NCBI RefSeq assembly: GCF_014268595.2
Contig: NZ_CP077091.1
Location: forward strand, 4,322,001 to 4,386,000
DNA: 64,000 bases
From: Pseudomonas hamedanensis
Lineage (GTDB): Bacteria > Pseudomonadota > Gammaproteobacteria > Pseudomonadales > Pseudomonadaceae
Direction of reading: 5' to 3'
The position numbers and the translations under genes were made by a program. The notes under the pieces are model-generated. The model was not told where the DNA came from. It did not search any database and worked only from the letters and a program-made list of their open reading frames with translations. Positions 1-9,290 of this stretch are shown piece after piece. Each line of letters begins with the position of its first letter. Within the stretch, counting starts at the first letter, position 1.

Positions 1-2
1 GC

Positions 3-1040
3 CGCGCGCCGCAGCGGGCCGAATGGATGGCCGAGCGCATCACCGAGGCCTTGTCCGAACCGTATTGGGTCGATGGTGAAAGCCTGCTGATCGGCTCCAG
101 CCTCGGCATCGCCCATGCCCGTGCGCAGGGCGGTGCCGATCCGCTGATGTGGCACGCGCATATCGCCATGCAGCAGGCCAAGAGCACGCAGGGTTGCACC
201 TTTCATATCTTCAACGAACGCATCAACCGCAACGCGCGAAGCATGGCCGATCTGGAAAGCGAGCTGCGCCGGGCCTTGCGCCGTGATGAGCTGGAACTGC
301 ACTACCAGCCACGCCTGAACCTTGCCGACGGTCAGATCGTCGGCCTCGAAGCCTTGGTGCGCTGGCGCCATGGCGAACGCGGTTTGCTGCCACCCAGCGA
401 ATTCGTGCCGTTGGCCGAACAGAGCGGTTTGATCGTGCCGCTGGGGTATTGGGTGATTTCCCGGGCGCTGCGCGATATGCAGGATCTGCGCGAACGCGGC
501 CTGCCCGCGCTGCACATGGCGATCAACCTGTCGTTCCGGCAGTTTCAGGACAGTCAGTTGCTGCCGACGCTCAGCCGACTGATTGCCGAGCGCGGTGTCG
601 AGGCGCAGTGGCTGGAATTCGAACTCACCGAAACCGCCGTGATGCGCCGCAGCGACCTGGTCAAACAGACCATGGACGCCCTCGGCCGCCTTGGCGTGCG
701 GTTCTCGCTGGACGATTTCGGCACCGGGTTTTCATCGTTCGTACACCTCAACAGCCTGCCGATCACCTTGCTGAAGATCGACAAGAGTTTTGTCGGTGGC
801 ATGGAACAGCGCGAAGAGAACCGCAAGCTGGTACACGCGATGATCAACCTTGCGCACAACCTGCAACTGGAAGTAGTGGCCGAAGGCGTAGAGACGCCGG
901 AGCAACTGGATCTGCTGCGCGGCTATGACTGCGATCAGGTGCAGGGATACCTGATCAGCCGGCCGTTGCCGTTGGCGGAGTTGGTGGAATACCTGACGTC
1001 GGGATCGAGCCAGCAGCCGGCTCTGGAGATCGTCGGCTGA
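3..1040 (+). CDS. C-terminal part of a GGDEF/EAL-domain cyclic-di-GMP protein (5' end outside window)
   Basis: The frame is open from the first bases of the window, so the N-terminus is missing. The first ~70 visible residues look like the end of a GGDEF domain (AHARAQ...AMQQAKS). A complete EAL phosphodiesterase domain follows: the signature GLEALVRWRH near nt 340, DDFGTGFSS near nt 710 and KIDKSFV near nt 770. EAL domains hydrolyse c-di-GMP to pGpG, and the core acidic motifs are present, so activity is plausible. The GGDEF active loop itself is outside the window, so I cannot say whether the protein is bifunctional. The gene ends just before a REP pair and faces the MATE gene. Confidence 0.93.
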   Translation, partial: RAPQRAEWMAERITEALSEPYWVDGESLLIGSSLGIAHARAQGGADPLMWHAHIAMQQAKSTQGCTFHIFNERINRNARSMADLESELRRALRRDELELHYQPRLNLADGQIVGLEALVRWRHGERGLLPPSEFVPLAEQSGLIVPLGYWVISRALRDMQDLRERGLPALHMAINLSFRQFQDSQLLPTLSRLIAERGVEAQWLEFELTETAVMRRSDLVKQTMDALGRLGVRFSLDDFGTGFSSFVHLNSLPITLLKIDKSFVGGMEQREENRKLVHAMINLAHNLQLEVVAEGVETPEQLDLLRGYDCDQVQGYLISRPLPLAELVEYLTSGSSQQPALEIVG

Positions 1041-1046
1041 ACACCA

Positions 1047-1145
1047 CCCCCTGTAGGAGTGAGCCTGCTCGCGATAGCTTTCCAACGGTCAACATTTGCA
1101 TTGACTGATACACCGCTATCGCGAGCAGGCTCACTCCTACAGGGG
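1047..1145. repeat. REP pair (family 1, REPIN-like) between convergent genes
   Basis: Two inverted copies of a GTAGGAGTGAGCCTGCTCGCGA-like unit flank a short variable spacer, with arms ending in CCCCTGTAGGAG and CTCCTACAGGGG. The element fills the gap between the EAL gene and the MATE gene. The same unit recurs at eight other intergenic places in the window. Transcribed from either side it would form a long hairpin. Confidence 0.92.
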
Positions 1146-1148
1146 ATC

Positions 1149-2555
1149 TCATTCGGCCTGAGGGATGTTGAAACCTTTAGCCTGCGGCTCGCGCCGAATC
1201 ATTCGCTTCATCTTCCATTCAAACGCCAGCGTCAGGCTCACCGCCGCACAGGCCAGGCCCAGCGCCAGTCCCCACCAGACGCCGGTTGGCCCCCAATCGA
1301 GGTGGAAGGCCATCCACCACGCCGCCGGCGCGCCGATCAGCCAGTAGCAACCGAGCCCGACCAGAAAGGTGGTCTTGGCATCTTTCAGACCACGAATACA
1401 GCCCATGGCAATCGTCTGCGTGCCGTCGAACAATTCGAACCACGCCGCCACTGCCAGGAGGCTCACTGCCAGGCGGATCACCTCGGCAAACGCCGGGTCG
1501 TTATGATCAAGGAACAGACCAACCAACTGATTCGGCCACAGCCAGAACACCAAGGCAAAGCCGAGCATCACCACCGCGCCGAAGGCGATGCCAACACGGC
1601 CGGACATGCGCGCATCGATCAGTTGTCCGGCGCCATAGTGCTGGCCGACGCGCATGGTGATGGCGTAAGACATCCCGGCCGGCACCATGAATGCCACCGA
1701 AACGATCTGCAGAGCGATTTGATGCGCACCCATTTGTGTGCTGCCCATGGTGCCCATGCACAGCGCCGCAAAGGCGAACAGCCCGACTTCCACCGCGTAG
1801 GTGCCGCCGATGGGCAGGCCCAGCCGCCAGAGTTCTTTCAGGTACTGCCGGTTGGGCCGCGACAGGCCGGCGCGCAAGGGATAGGCGTCATACGCCGGAT
1901 GTCGGCGAATGTGCCAGGCCAGCGCCAGCGCCATACAGTTGGCGACAATCGCCGTGACCAGACCGATGCCCGTCAAGCCGAGCTGCGGCAGGCCGAACAG
2001 GCCGGTGATCAACGCGTAATTGAGCAGAAAGTTGGCCACGGTGCCAGCGAGGCTGATGACCATGACCGGCGTGGCCCGGCCAATCGCGCTGGTAAAACCA
2101 CGCAGGGCCATGAAGCTCAGGTAGCCGGGCAGGGCGAAGGGCAGGGCGATCAGGAATTGCCCGGCCGCGTTGACGTTGGTTTCGGTCTGGCCGAACAGCA
2201 ACAGCACCGGTTTCAGATTCCACAGCAACAGCCCTGCGCCCAGCGCCATCAGCCAGGCGAGCCACAATCCGGCCTGAGTCAGGCGTGCTGCGCCAAGAAT
2301 ATCGCCGGCACCCTGACGAATCGCCACCAGCGTGCCGACCGCTGCAATGACGCCGATGCAGAAAATCGACACAAACGAGTAGGTCGCAGCGCCGAGGCCG
2401 CCACCGGCCAGCGCCTCGGGACTGAGCCTGGCCATCATCAGCGTGTCGGTCAGCACCATCAGCATGTGCGCCAACTGTGAAGCGATCAACGGCCCCGCCA
2501 GCCGCAGAATAGCCCAGAGTTCGGTACGCACAGGATGTTGCATAGTCATCACCAC
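1149..2555 (-). CDS. MATE-family multidrug/Na+ antiporter (NorM-like)
   Basis: The protein is 468 residues, the usual MATE length of about 450-480, and has twelve predicted hydrophobic segments in two similar halves. The N-terminus runs into LAGPLIASQLAHMLMVLTDT, typical of MatE domain 1, and the second half opens again around LWRLGLPIGGTYAVEVG. MATE proteins export cationic drugs and dyes in exchange for Na+ or H+ at the inner membrane. Three in-frame ATGs lie close together (2555, 2549, 2543). The first is used here, but MQHPVRTEL at 2543 is possible. The divergent LysR-type gene could regulate it, though no operator was identified. Substrate is unknown. Confidence 0.92.
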   Translation of the reverse strand: MVMTMQHPVRTELWAILRLAGPLIASQLAHMLMVLTDTLMMARLSPEALAGGGLGAATYSFVSIFCIGVIAAVGTLVAIRQGAGDILGAARLTQAGLWLAWLMALGAGLLLWNLKPVLLLFGQTETNVNAAGQFLIALPFALPGYLSFMALRGFTSAIGRATPVMVISLAGTVANFLLNYALITGLFGLPQLGLTGIGLVTAIVANCMALALAWHIRRHPAYDAYPLRAGLSRPNRQYLKELWRLGLPIGGTYAVEVGLFAFAALCMGTMGSTQMGAHQIALQIVSVAFMVPAGMSYAITMRVGQHYGAGQLIDARMSGRVGIAFGAVVMLGFALVFWLWPNQLVGLFLDHNDPAFAEVIRLAVSLLAVAAWFELFDGTQTIAMGCIRGLKDAKTTFLVGLGCYWLIGAPAAWWMAFHLDWGPTGVWWGLALGLACAAVSLTLAFEWKMKRMIRREPQAKGFNIPQAE

Positions 2556-2701
2556 TCAATTTGCAGAGGGAACAGGAGACCGTCGATTCTCGGTGCGTGG
2601 AGGGATTTGCACAAAGGGATAAAAAGGATGGGTGGCATGATTAAAACTCATCCTGAGCACTTTCTGCTAAGTTGGCTGCATCCCGCCCCAGGAGCTTGTG
2701 C

Positions 2702-3622
2702 ATGTCCCGTCGACTTCCTCCGCTGTATGCCCTGCGCGCATTCGAAGCGGCCGCCCGGCACAGCTCGTTCACCCGCGCGGCCGAAGAGCTTTCGATCACC
2801 CAGAGCGCGGTGAGCCGGCACATTCGTACGCTCGAAGAGCATTTCGCTTGTCGGCTGTTCCATCGCAGCGGCCGTCATCTGCAATTGACCGAGGCGGCCC
2901 GCCTGCTATTGCCTGGCATCCGCGAGGGCTTCACAGCCCTGGAGCGGGCCTGCAATACCTTGCGTGCCGAAGACGACATTCTGCGTATGAAAGCGCCATC
3001 GACCCTGACCATGCGCTGGTTGCTGGCGCGGCTCAGCCGTTTTCGGCATTTGCAGCCAGGTAACGAAGTGCAACTGACCAGCGCGTGGATGGACGTGGAT
3101 TCGGTGGACTTCAACGATGAGCCGTTCGATTGCGCGGTGCTGCTCAGTGACGGGCATTTCCCGCCGGACTGGGAGGCCAGCCTGTTGTTTGCCGAAGAAC
3201 TGATCCCGGTTGGCGCGCCGAACCTGCTCAATGACCAGCCGTGGGACGTCGCGCGGCTGGCATCCACCGAGTTGCTGCACCCGACCCCGGACCGCCGTGA
3301 CTGGCGCAGCTGGCTTGAGCACATGGGGCTGGCCGATCAGGTGTCGCTCAAGGGCGGACAGGTGTTCGATACCCTCGAGCTGGGCATGATCGCGGCGGCG
3401 CGCGGTTACGGTGTATCGATGGGCGATCTGTTGATGGTGGCCGAAGATGTCGCCCAGGGACGTCTCAGCCTACCGTGGCCAACCGCCGTCGCCAGCGGAT
3501 TGAATTACTACCTGGTGTGGCCAAAAACCCGACCGGGAGGTGAACGTTTGCGCCGTCTCAGCGACTTCCTGCAAAGCGAGGTCCGCGCCATGGAACTGCC
3601 GGCGGTGACACGCTTGAGCTGA
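2702..3622 (+). CDS. LysR-family transcriptional regulator (GcvA-like)
   Basis: The protein is 306 residues. The N-terminal winged helix-turn-helix is clear (FTRAAEELSITQSAVSRHI, residues ~24-42), followed by the linker helix and a periplasmic-binding-protein-like effector domain. PPLYALRAFEAAARH is characteristic of the GcvA/AmpR-like branch. The ATG at 2702 is chosen over an upstream ATG at 2672 because AGGAG sits ~8 nt before it and MSRRLPPLYALR is the family N-terminus. It is divergent from the MATE gene with ~146 bp between. Target genes and effector cannot be read from the sequence. Confidence 0.92.
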   Translation: MSRRLPPLYALRAFEAAARHSSFTRAAEELSITQSAVSRHIRTLEEHFACRLFHRSGRHLQLTEAARLLLPGIREGFTALERACNTLRAEDDILRMKAPSTLTMRWLLARLSRFRHLQPGNEVQLTSAWMDVDSVDFNDEPFDCAVLLSDGHFPPDWEASLLFAEELIPVGAPNLLNDQPWDVARLASTELLHPTPDRRDWRSWLEHMGLADQVSLKGGQVFDTLELGMIAAARGYGVSMGDLLMVAEDVAQGRLSLPWPTAVASGLNYYLVWPKTRPGGERLRRLSDFLQSEVRAMELPAVTRLS

Positions 3623-3673
3623 AACGTTCGAGCCGGCACAATGCCGGCCTTGTGCCATACCCCTGTCAGGCGC

Positions 3674-3700
3674 TCAAGTATTCGGATTTACCGCCGACTA
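3674..3700 (+). promoter_or_regulatory. Candidate FliA (sigma28) promoter for the chemoreceptor gene
   Basis: TCAAGTAT, then exactly 11 nt, then GCCGACTA. The enterobacterial consensus is TAAAGTTT-N11-GCCGATAA, and Pseudomonas FliA promoters typically start TCAAG. It lies ~108 nt upstream of the methyl-accepting chemotaxis gene, fitting control with the flagellar regulon. Confidence 0.7.
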
Positions 3701-3807
3701 TGAGCAAGTGGAACCGTCGTGCCGGTTTTTACGGTTCACCCCCCACTATTAGAAAATAATCCGAGTCGAGATCAAGGAGGATCCCGCAGCTCGGCCAGGA
3801 GCTGTCC

Positions 3808-5784
3808 ATGTCTCAACCTCGCGCTCGGATCGCCTCGCAGCTGGGCCTCGCGCTCGCTGTAATACTGGCGATTGTCATCAGTGGCAGTACGGTGTTCGCT
3901 CTGCGTTCGCTGGATTCGGCCAACCTCGCCACCCGTGAAGAACATCTGGCCAGCGAGGCGCGGCTGCTGGCCGACCAGCTGAGCACGTTCCACGGCACGC
4001 TGCGCGAAAGCACCTTGCGCCTGAGCGGCTTGTTCGAGAAACGCTTCGGTAGCGGCCTGAGTGTTCATCCGGAAGAGCCGGTCACCGTGGCCGGCGTACA
4101 GACGCCGGGACTGCGTCTGGGCAGCGAAGTGCTGAACAACAACTTCAAGGAAGTTGACGAGTTCAAGCAGATGACGGCCGGCGTGGCTACGGTGTTCGTG
4201 CGCAGCGGCGAAGAATTCATTCGTGTCAGCACCAACGTCACCAAGCAGGACGGCACCCGCGCCATCGGCACCGTGCTCGACCACGCCAACCCGGCTTACG
4301 CGAAGCTGATGGCGGGCCAGAGCTTTGTCGGGCGTTCCCTGTTGTTCGAACGCTATTACATGTCGCAGTACACCCCGGTTCGCGATGCGGGCGGGAAGAT
4401 CATCGCCGTGCTGTACGTCGGCTTCGATTACACCGATGCGCAAAACGCCCAGTTTGCCAATCTCAAGCGCTTCCGCATCGGCAAGACCGGCTCGCTGGCC
4501 TTGCTTGACGAGCAGAACAAATGGCTGGTGCCGATTGCCGGCGTCGAGTCGCTGGACCAGGCCGTCCCGGCCATCAACGGTCTGGTGAAAACCCCGGGCA
4601 AGGGTGAGTTCTGGAACGATAAAGGCGAAGACTTCTACAGCGTCGCGGTGCCGTTCGAGGGCGGACCGTGGTCGGTAGTGGCGAGCATGCCGAAAGCCGA
4701 GATCCGCGCGGTGACCTGGAGCGTCGGTACGCAACTGGCTATCGGCAGCCTGCTGGCGATGTTGCTGGCCGTTGGCTCCGTGGTCTGGTTGCTGCGCAGC
4801 AAACTCGCTCCGCTGGGTGATCTGGTGCGTCAGGCCGAGGCCTTGGGCGCTGGTGATCTGAGCGTGCGCTTGAACGTATCGAGCCACGATGAGATCGGTC
4901 AGCTGTCCCGCGCCTTCAACCAGATGAGCCAGGCGCTGTCGACCATGGTCGAGCACATCCGCCGCGCTTCGGAAGAGGTCAACAGCCGTGCGCAGGCGCT
5001 GTCCGGTTTGTCCGGCGGTGCGTATGAGGGCATGGAGCAGCAGTCGGGGGAAATCACCAGCATGGCCGGCGCTGTCGAAGAGTTCAGCGCCACGTCGTTG
5101 GACATCGCCGACAACATGGGGGCCACTCAGCGCCTCGCGCAGGAAAACGCCCAGCAAACACAGATCGGTCGCAGCTCGATGGAAGAAGCGTCGTCCTCGC
5201 TGGAGCAAATCGCCGGCGCGCTGAACAGCACCGCCAGCGTGATCAACACCCTCGGCCAGCGCTCGCAGGAAATTGGCGGCATTGTCGGCGTGATCACCTC
5301 TATCGCCGAGCAGACCAACCTGTTGGCCCTGAACGCGGCGATCGAAGCGGCGCGCGCCGGCGAACAAGGTCGCGGCTTTGCCGTGGTGGCTGACGAAGTG
5401 CGCAGTCTGGCCTCGCGCACCCGTCAGGCGACCGACGAGATTTCCAGCATGATCCACAGCATCCAGCAGGAAACCGGCAACGCGATCAGCACCATGGAGC
5501 AGGGCAACGTGCTGATGCAAGAAGGTCTGTCGCGCAACGCCAATGTCGCCTCGGCGCTGGCGCGCATTGATGAGCAGAGCCGTTCGGCAGGCCAGCAATT
5601 TGCTGCAATCACCACTGCGACGCAGGAACAAAGCAGCACCGCGACATTGCTGAGCAGCAACTTGCAGAGCATTGCCCTGGCTAACAGTGAGCAGCGTGAG
5701 GTTGTGTCGAACCTGGCGGTGACGGCTAAAGAGCTGGAGAAGCTGGCGGCGGATCTGCGTTCCGAGGTTGATCGCTTCCGTTGA
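3808..5784 (+). CDS. Methyl-accepting chemotaxis protein with periplasmic Cache domain
   Basis: A 658-residue transmembrane chemoreceptor. In order it has a first membrane segment (~residues 13-33), a large periplasmic Cache-type sensor (~40-300), a second membrane segment (~306-330), a HAMP linker and a cytoplasmic signalling domain. The conserved hairpin tip reads [20 protein letters not shown] followed by [15 protein letters not shown]. There is no C-terminal CheR/CheB-binding pentapeptide: the protein ends EVDRFR. It senses a small extracellular ligand and controls CheA, but the ligand is unknown. The upstream FliA-like promoter supports co-expression with flagella. A REP pair follows the stop codon. 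Confidence 0.95.
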   Translation: MSQPRARIASQLGLALAVILAIVISGSTVFALRSLDSANLATREEHLASEARLLADQLSTFHGTLRESTLRLSGLFEKRFGSGLSVHPEEPVTVAGVQTPGLRLGSEVLNNNFKEVDEFKQMTAGVATVFVRSGEEFIRVSTNVTKQDGTRAIGTVLDHANPAYAKLMAGQSFVGRSLLFERYYMSQYTPVRDAGGKIIAVLYVGFDYTDAQNAQFANLKRFRIGKTGSLALLDEQNKWLVPIAGVESLDQAVPAINGLVKTPGKGEFWNDKGEDFYSVAVPFEGGPWSVVASMPKAEIRAVTWSVGTQLAIGSLLAMLLAVGSVVWLLRSKLAPLGDLVRQAEALGAGDLSVRLNVSSHDEIGQLSRAFNQMSQALSTMVEHIRRASEEVNSRAQALSGLSGGAYEGMEQQSGEITSMAGAVEEFSATSLDIADNMGATQRLAQENAQQTQIGRSSMEEASSSLEQIAGALNSTASVINTLGQRSQEIGGIVGVITSIAEQTNLLALNAAIEAARAGEQGRGFAVVADEVRSLASRTRQATDEISSMIHSIQQETGNAISTMEQGNVLMQEGLSRNANVASALARIDEQSRSAGQQFAAITTATQEQSSTATLLSSNLQSIALANSEQREVVSNLAVTAKELEKLAADLRSEVDRFR

Positions 5785-5798
5785 TGCGTCTTTGAAAT

Positions 5799-5898
5799 AG
5801 CTATCGCGAGCAGGCTCGCTCCCACAGTTCTCGGTGTGATTCACAAATGTTGTGAAGATCCGAAAACCCGGTGGGAGCGAGCCTGCTCGCGAAAGCTT
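5799..5898. repeat. REP pair (family 1)
   Basis: Inverted copies of GCTATCGCGAGCAGGCTCGC and GGGAGCGAGCCTGCTCGCGA flank a ~40 nt spacer. It lies between the chemoreceptor gene and the DUF4432 gene, ~80 nt before the latter's start. Confidence 0.9.
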
Positions 5899-5979
5899 GT
5901 GACCCTCAGCCTCTTTGCACTTGCTGAAACGTTTCCGCAGCGCTATAAAAATGGCACAACTCCAATAAAGGCTGCTGCC

Positions 5980-7194
5980 ATGACCCTGCTCAAACTCTTT
6001 GTCGCCCTCGGCGCATTCTCCGCTGCTTCCCATGCCATGGCCTGGGACTACGTCTTGCTCGATACCCATACTCCCGCGAAAAACTGGACGATCACCAGTG
6101 AACAGCTTGGTGTGAAAACCGCCAAACCGTTTTCCGTGACCTTGCGCACCCTGCACGGCGGTCGTCAGGAGGGTGTCAGCGTTGTCGACATCGATAACGG
6201 CGCGATGAAGCTTTCGGTGGTACCGACCCGTGGCATGAACGTGCTGCAAGCTTCGGTGGGCAATGTCCGCATGGGCTGGGACTCGCCGGTGCAGGAGGTG
6301 GTCAATCCGGCCTTCATCGAACTCAACGGACGCGGTGGCCTGGGCTGGCTCGAAGGCTTCAACGAACTGGTCACCCGTTGCGGTTACGAATGGGTAGGCC
6401 ATCCCGGCATGGACAACGGTGAACTGCTGACACTGCACGGTCGCGCCGCCAACATTCCGGCCAGCACCGTCACTTTGCACATCGATGAAAAACCGCCCTA
6501 TGCCATTACCTTGCGTGGCGAGCTGAAAGAGCAGGCGTTCAAGAAAGTCGATTTCTCGGTAGCGACCGAACTGGTCACCGAGCCGGGCAGCGCAAGCTTC
6601 ACCCTCAACGACACCCTGACCAACAACGGCGACTATCCGAAGGAATATCAGGCGCTGTATCACAGCAACTTCAGCACGCCGTTTCTTGAGCAAGGCGCAA
6701 AGTTTGCCGCGCCGGTGAAGCAGGTATCGCCATTCAACGACAAGGCCAAGGGCGATCTGGCCGACTGGCAGACTTACCGGGCGCCGACCAAGGACTACGA
6801 CGAAACGGTGTACAACGTCGTGCCTTATGCGGATGCCAAGGGCGAAACCTTGACGGTGCTGCATAACAAGGCCGGTAGCCTGGGCGTCTCTGTGGGCTTC
6901 AATACTCAGCAGTTGCCGGTGTTCTCCCTGTGGAAGAATACCGACACCCAAGGGCAGGGCTACGTGACGGGGCTTGAGCCGGGCACCAGTTTTTCCTACA
7001 ACCGCCGCTACCAGCGCCCGCTGAATCTGGTGCCGACCATTGCACCGAAGGAGCATAAACAGTTCCAGATCAGCTACAGCCTGCTCGCAGACAAAGGTGC
7101 TGTGGATAACGCCTTGAAGCGCGTGAGCGAGATTCAGGCCGGGCGGGAAACCGAAGTGCGGCAAGCGCCATTGGTTGATCTGACCCAGCATTAA
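5980..7194 (+). CDS. DUF4432 / aldose 1-epimerase-like protein with signal peptide
   Basis: The protein is 404 residues from the ATG at 5980. The start was chosen because it gives a classical signal peptide (MTLLKLFVALGAFSAASHAMA) ending before WDYVLLDTH. The upstream extension of the frame runs through the REP element and is not credible. The body resembles the galactose-mutarotase superfamily proteins annotated DUF4432, which have a beta-sandwich carbohydrate-binding fold (LSVVPTRGMNVLQA, LHGRAANIPAS, NRRYQRPLNLVPTI). Most such proteins I know are cytoplasmic, so export to the periplasm is unusual. A role in binding or epimerising periplasmic sugars is inference only. The last 4 bp overlap the end of convergent comM. 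Confidence 0.8.
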   Translation: MTLLKLFVALGAFSAASHAMAWDYVLLDTHTPAKNWTITSEQLGVKTAKPFSVTLRTLHGGRQEGVSVVDIDNGAMKLSVVPTRGMNVLQASVGNVRMGWDSPVQEVVNPAFIELNGRGGLGWLEGFNELVTRCGYEWVGHPGMDNGELLTLHGRAANIPASTVTLHIDEKPPYAITLRGELKEQAFKKVDFSVATELVTEPGSASFTLNDTLTNNGDYPKEYQALYHSNFSTPFLEQGAKFAAPVKQVSPFNDKAKGDLADWQTYRAPTKDYDETVYNVVPYADAKGETLTVLHNKAGSLGVSVGFNTQQLPVFSLWKNTDTQGQGYVTGLEPGTSFSYNRRYQRPLNLVPTIAPKEHKQFQISYSLLADKGAVDNALKRVSEIQAGRETEVRQAPLVDLTQH

Positions 7195-8684
7195 GGTGTC
7201 GCCGGTCGGTATTGCAGTGCCTCGGCCAGGTGCTCGCGGGTGATCGCATCGACCTGCTCAAGATCCGCCAGCGTGCGCGCGACCTTGAGCAGACGATGGG
7301 CCGAGCGCAGCGACAGGATCAGTCGCTCGCAGGCCGATTCCAGCCATTTCTCGTCGGCTGTGGATAACCGGCAATGGCGCTTCAATCCCGGCAAATCGAG
7401 AAAGGCGTTGGCGCAGCCCTGACGTTTGTGCTGGCGCTCTCGCGCTTCGGCTACCAACGCCGCAGCGCTGGCGCTGTCCTCGCCGGGCTTCGCTGCCGGA
7501 TTCAATGCTGTTGCCTCTCGCGCCACGGTCAGGTGCAAATCGATTCGGTCCAGCAGCGGCCCCGACAGTTTATTGCGATAGCGCTGAACCATGTCCGGCG
7601 TGCACGAACACTTGCCGCTGGGTTCGCCAAGATATCCACAGGGACACGGATTCATTGCCGCCACCAATTGGAACCGCGCGGGGAAACGCACGCGATCCTT
7701 GGCCCGGGCAATCACGATATGCCCGGACTCCAGCGGCTCGCGCAGTACCTCCAGAACCTTGCGATCAAACTCGGGTAATTCGTCGAGAAACAGCACGCCA
7801 TGATGCGCCAGGGTGATTTCGCCGGGTTGCGGTTTCGAACTGCCGCCGACCAGTGCCGGCCCGGAAGCGGAGTGGTGCGGTTGACGGAAGGGGCGCTGTG
7901 GCCAGTGAGTTAACGGTACGCCATTAGCGACTGACTGAATCGCTGCGACCTCCAGGGCTTCGCATTCGGAAAGCGGCGGCAGCAATCCGGGCAGGCGGCT
8001 GGCCAGCAACGTCTTGCCTGTCCCGGGTGGCCCGCTGAACAGCAAGTTGTGCGCGCCCGCCGCCGCAATCAGCAATGCGCGCTTGGCGGCTGTCTGCCCC
8101 TGCACCTCGTTAAGGTCAGGGTAGGGTTTGGCAGCATGCATCAATCCATCGGAAACGTAAGGCTCCACCGGCGTATGCCCGTTGAAATGCGCCACTGCCT
8201 CCAGCAAGTGATCCACCGCAAACACCTTCAACCCCGAAGCCAGACACGCCTCTTCGGCATTCGCCCGCGGCACCACCAACGCCCGCCCGGCCTTGCGCGC
8301 CGCCAACGCTGCCGGCAGCACGCCACGCACCGGCCGCACCGCACCGGACAACGCCAGTTCGCCAAGACACTCCACATCATCCAGCGTCAGGCACGGCACC
8401 TGAACACTCGCCGAAAGAATCCCCAAGGCAATCGCCAGATCAAAGCGCCCGCCATCCTTGGGCAGATCCGCCGGCGCCAGATTCAAGGTGATCCGCCGCG
8501 CCGGAAATTGCAGTCCGGAATTGATAATCGCGCTGCGCACCCGATCCTTGCTCTCCTTCACCGCCGCCTCGGGCAGGCCAACCATGGTCAGCGACGGCAG
8601 ACCGTTGGCCAGATGGACTTCGACGGTGACAGCGGGGGCTTCCACGCCAATCTGGGCGCGACTGTGGACGATGGAGAGGGACAT
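7191..8684 (-). CDS. comM: YifB/ComM-family Mg-chelatase-like AAA+ ATPase
   Basis: The protein is 497 residues, normal for the family. It has an N-terminal Lon-protease-like domain (GLPSLTMVGLPEAAVKESKD), a central AAA+ module with Walker A GPPGTGKT (~residues 218-225) and Walker B VLFLDELPEF (~293), and a C-terminal MgchlI_C domain with a cysteine-rich stretch (MNPCPCGYLG ... GKCSCT). ComM is a hexameric helicase that promotes branch migration during natural transformation. It is widespread even in species not known to be competent. It is convergent with, and overlaps by 4 bp, the DUF4432 gene. The ubiK-glnK-amtB block follows after the toxin-antitoxin pair. Confidence 0.95.
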   Translation of the reverse strand: MSLSIVHSRAQIGVEAPAVTVEVHLANGLPSLTMVGLPEAAVKESKDRVRSAIINSGLQFPARRITLNLAPADLPKDGGRFDLAIALGILSASVQVPCLTLDDVECLGELALSGAVRPVRGVLPAALAARKAGRALVVPRANAEEACLASGLKVFAVDHLLEAVAHFNGHTPVEPYVSDGLMHAAKPYPDLNEVQGQTAAKRALLIAAAGAHNLLFSGPPGTGKTLLASRLPGLLPPLSECEALEVAAIQSVANGVPLTHWPQRPFRQPHHSASGPALVGGSSKPQPGEITLAHHGVLFLDELPEFDRKVLEVLREPLESGHIVIARAKDRVRFPARFQLVAAMNPCPCGYLGEPSGKCSCTPDMVQRYRNKLSGPLLDRIDLHLTVAREATALNPAAKPGEDSASAAALVAEARERQHKRQGCANAFLDLPGLKRHCRLSTADEKWLESACERLILSLRSAHRLLKVARTLADLEQVDAITREHLAEALQYRPATP

Positions 8685-9007
8685 GGTCGTTCCTTGAGCT
8701 GAGTCGGGGGCCGCTTCCTGCGGGTTTTTGAAGGGTAGTAGGGCATAGTCGTTTTAGTGGGGCGGGTGGCGCGCAAAAACTTCTCAGGATGTTGCTGCAA
8801 GAAACGCCAGGAAATCGGCAAGGCATCGCAAGCAGAAATAGGGAGAGTTTGTGTAGGAAATAGCGACGGGTTCAGTAAGGATTAGCCACCACGCGTAGTC
8901 CATTGCTGAAAGCCCTGAAAGAACACCGAAATCGCAGGATCACCTGTTTGCATCAATGATCTTCACGAATACACTCAAGGTTAATGCATAACGTTAAGCT
9001 TTAAATT
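8685..9007. other. Intergenic stretch between comM and graT: no gene seen
   Basis: About 320 bp separates two divergent genes. No credible coding sequence is visible on either strand. The comM-proximal part is GC-rich like its surroundings, and the last ~90 bp become AT-rich and should hold the toxin-antitoxin promoter and operator. No REP element is present. Confidence 0.6.
8989..8996. promoter_or_regulatory. Candidate antitoxin operator (TAACGTTA palindrome)
   Basis: A perfect 8-bp palindrome TAACGTTA lies 11 nt before the toxin start codon in an AT-rich stretch. A related TTAA half-site precedes it (TTAATGCATAACGTTAA overall). HigA/GraA-type antitoxins usually bind palindromes overlapping their own promoter, so this is the obvious autoregulation site. 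The assignment is inference. Confidence 0.45.
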
Positions 9008-9283
9008 ATGATCAGCTTCAGATGTTCTGAAACCGAATACCTGTTCCGAAGCGGTAAAACCCGTTTCTGGTCAGCCATATTGAGTGTCGCGGAACGTAAG
9101 CTGACGATGCTTGATGCAGCAGCTGCGTTGGCTGATCTCCGATCTCCTCCCGGAAATCGGCTCGAGACCTTGGGAGGCGATCGGAAGGGGCAATGCAGCA
9201 TTCGTATCAACGCCCAATGGCGAATTTGCTTCGTCTGGGGGCTGAATGGGCCCGAGGATGTTGAAATCGTCGATTATCACTGA
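9008..9283 (+). CDS. graT: HigB/GraT-family toxin (ribosome-dependent mRNase)
   Basis: The protein is 91 residues, typical of HigB/GraT RelE-fold toxins. Recognisable features are AERKLTMLDAAAALADLRSP, GNRLETLGGDRKGQ, the IRINAQWRICFVW strand and the terminal VEIVDYH. GraT of P. putida has near-identical motifs as I recall them. These toxins cut mRNA at the ribosome and slow growth. The gene starts in AT-rich DNA and is followed after 7 nt by the antitoxin gene, the toxin-first order usual for higBA. The pair sits between comM and ubiK, which are neighbours in P. aeruginosa, so it looks like an acquired islet. Confidence 0.92.
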   Translation: MISFRCSETEYLFRSGKTRFWSAILSVAERKLTMLDAAAALADLRSPPGNRLETLGGDRKGQCSIRINAQWRICFVWGLNGPEDVEIVDYH

Positions 9284-9290
9284 GGTGAGT

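Noticed and set aside
3772..7191. A 1139-codon open frame on the minus strand across the chemoreceptor gene, REP pair and DUF4432 gene
   Set aside because: It lies exactly opposite two well-supported genes and its product has no recognisable domain. High-GC codon bias commonly leaves such antisense frames open.
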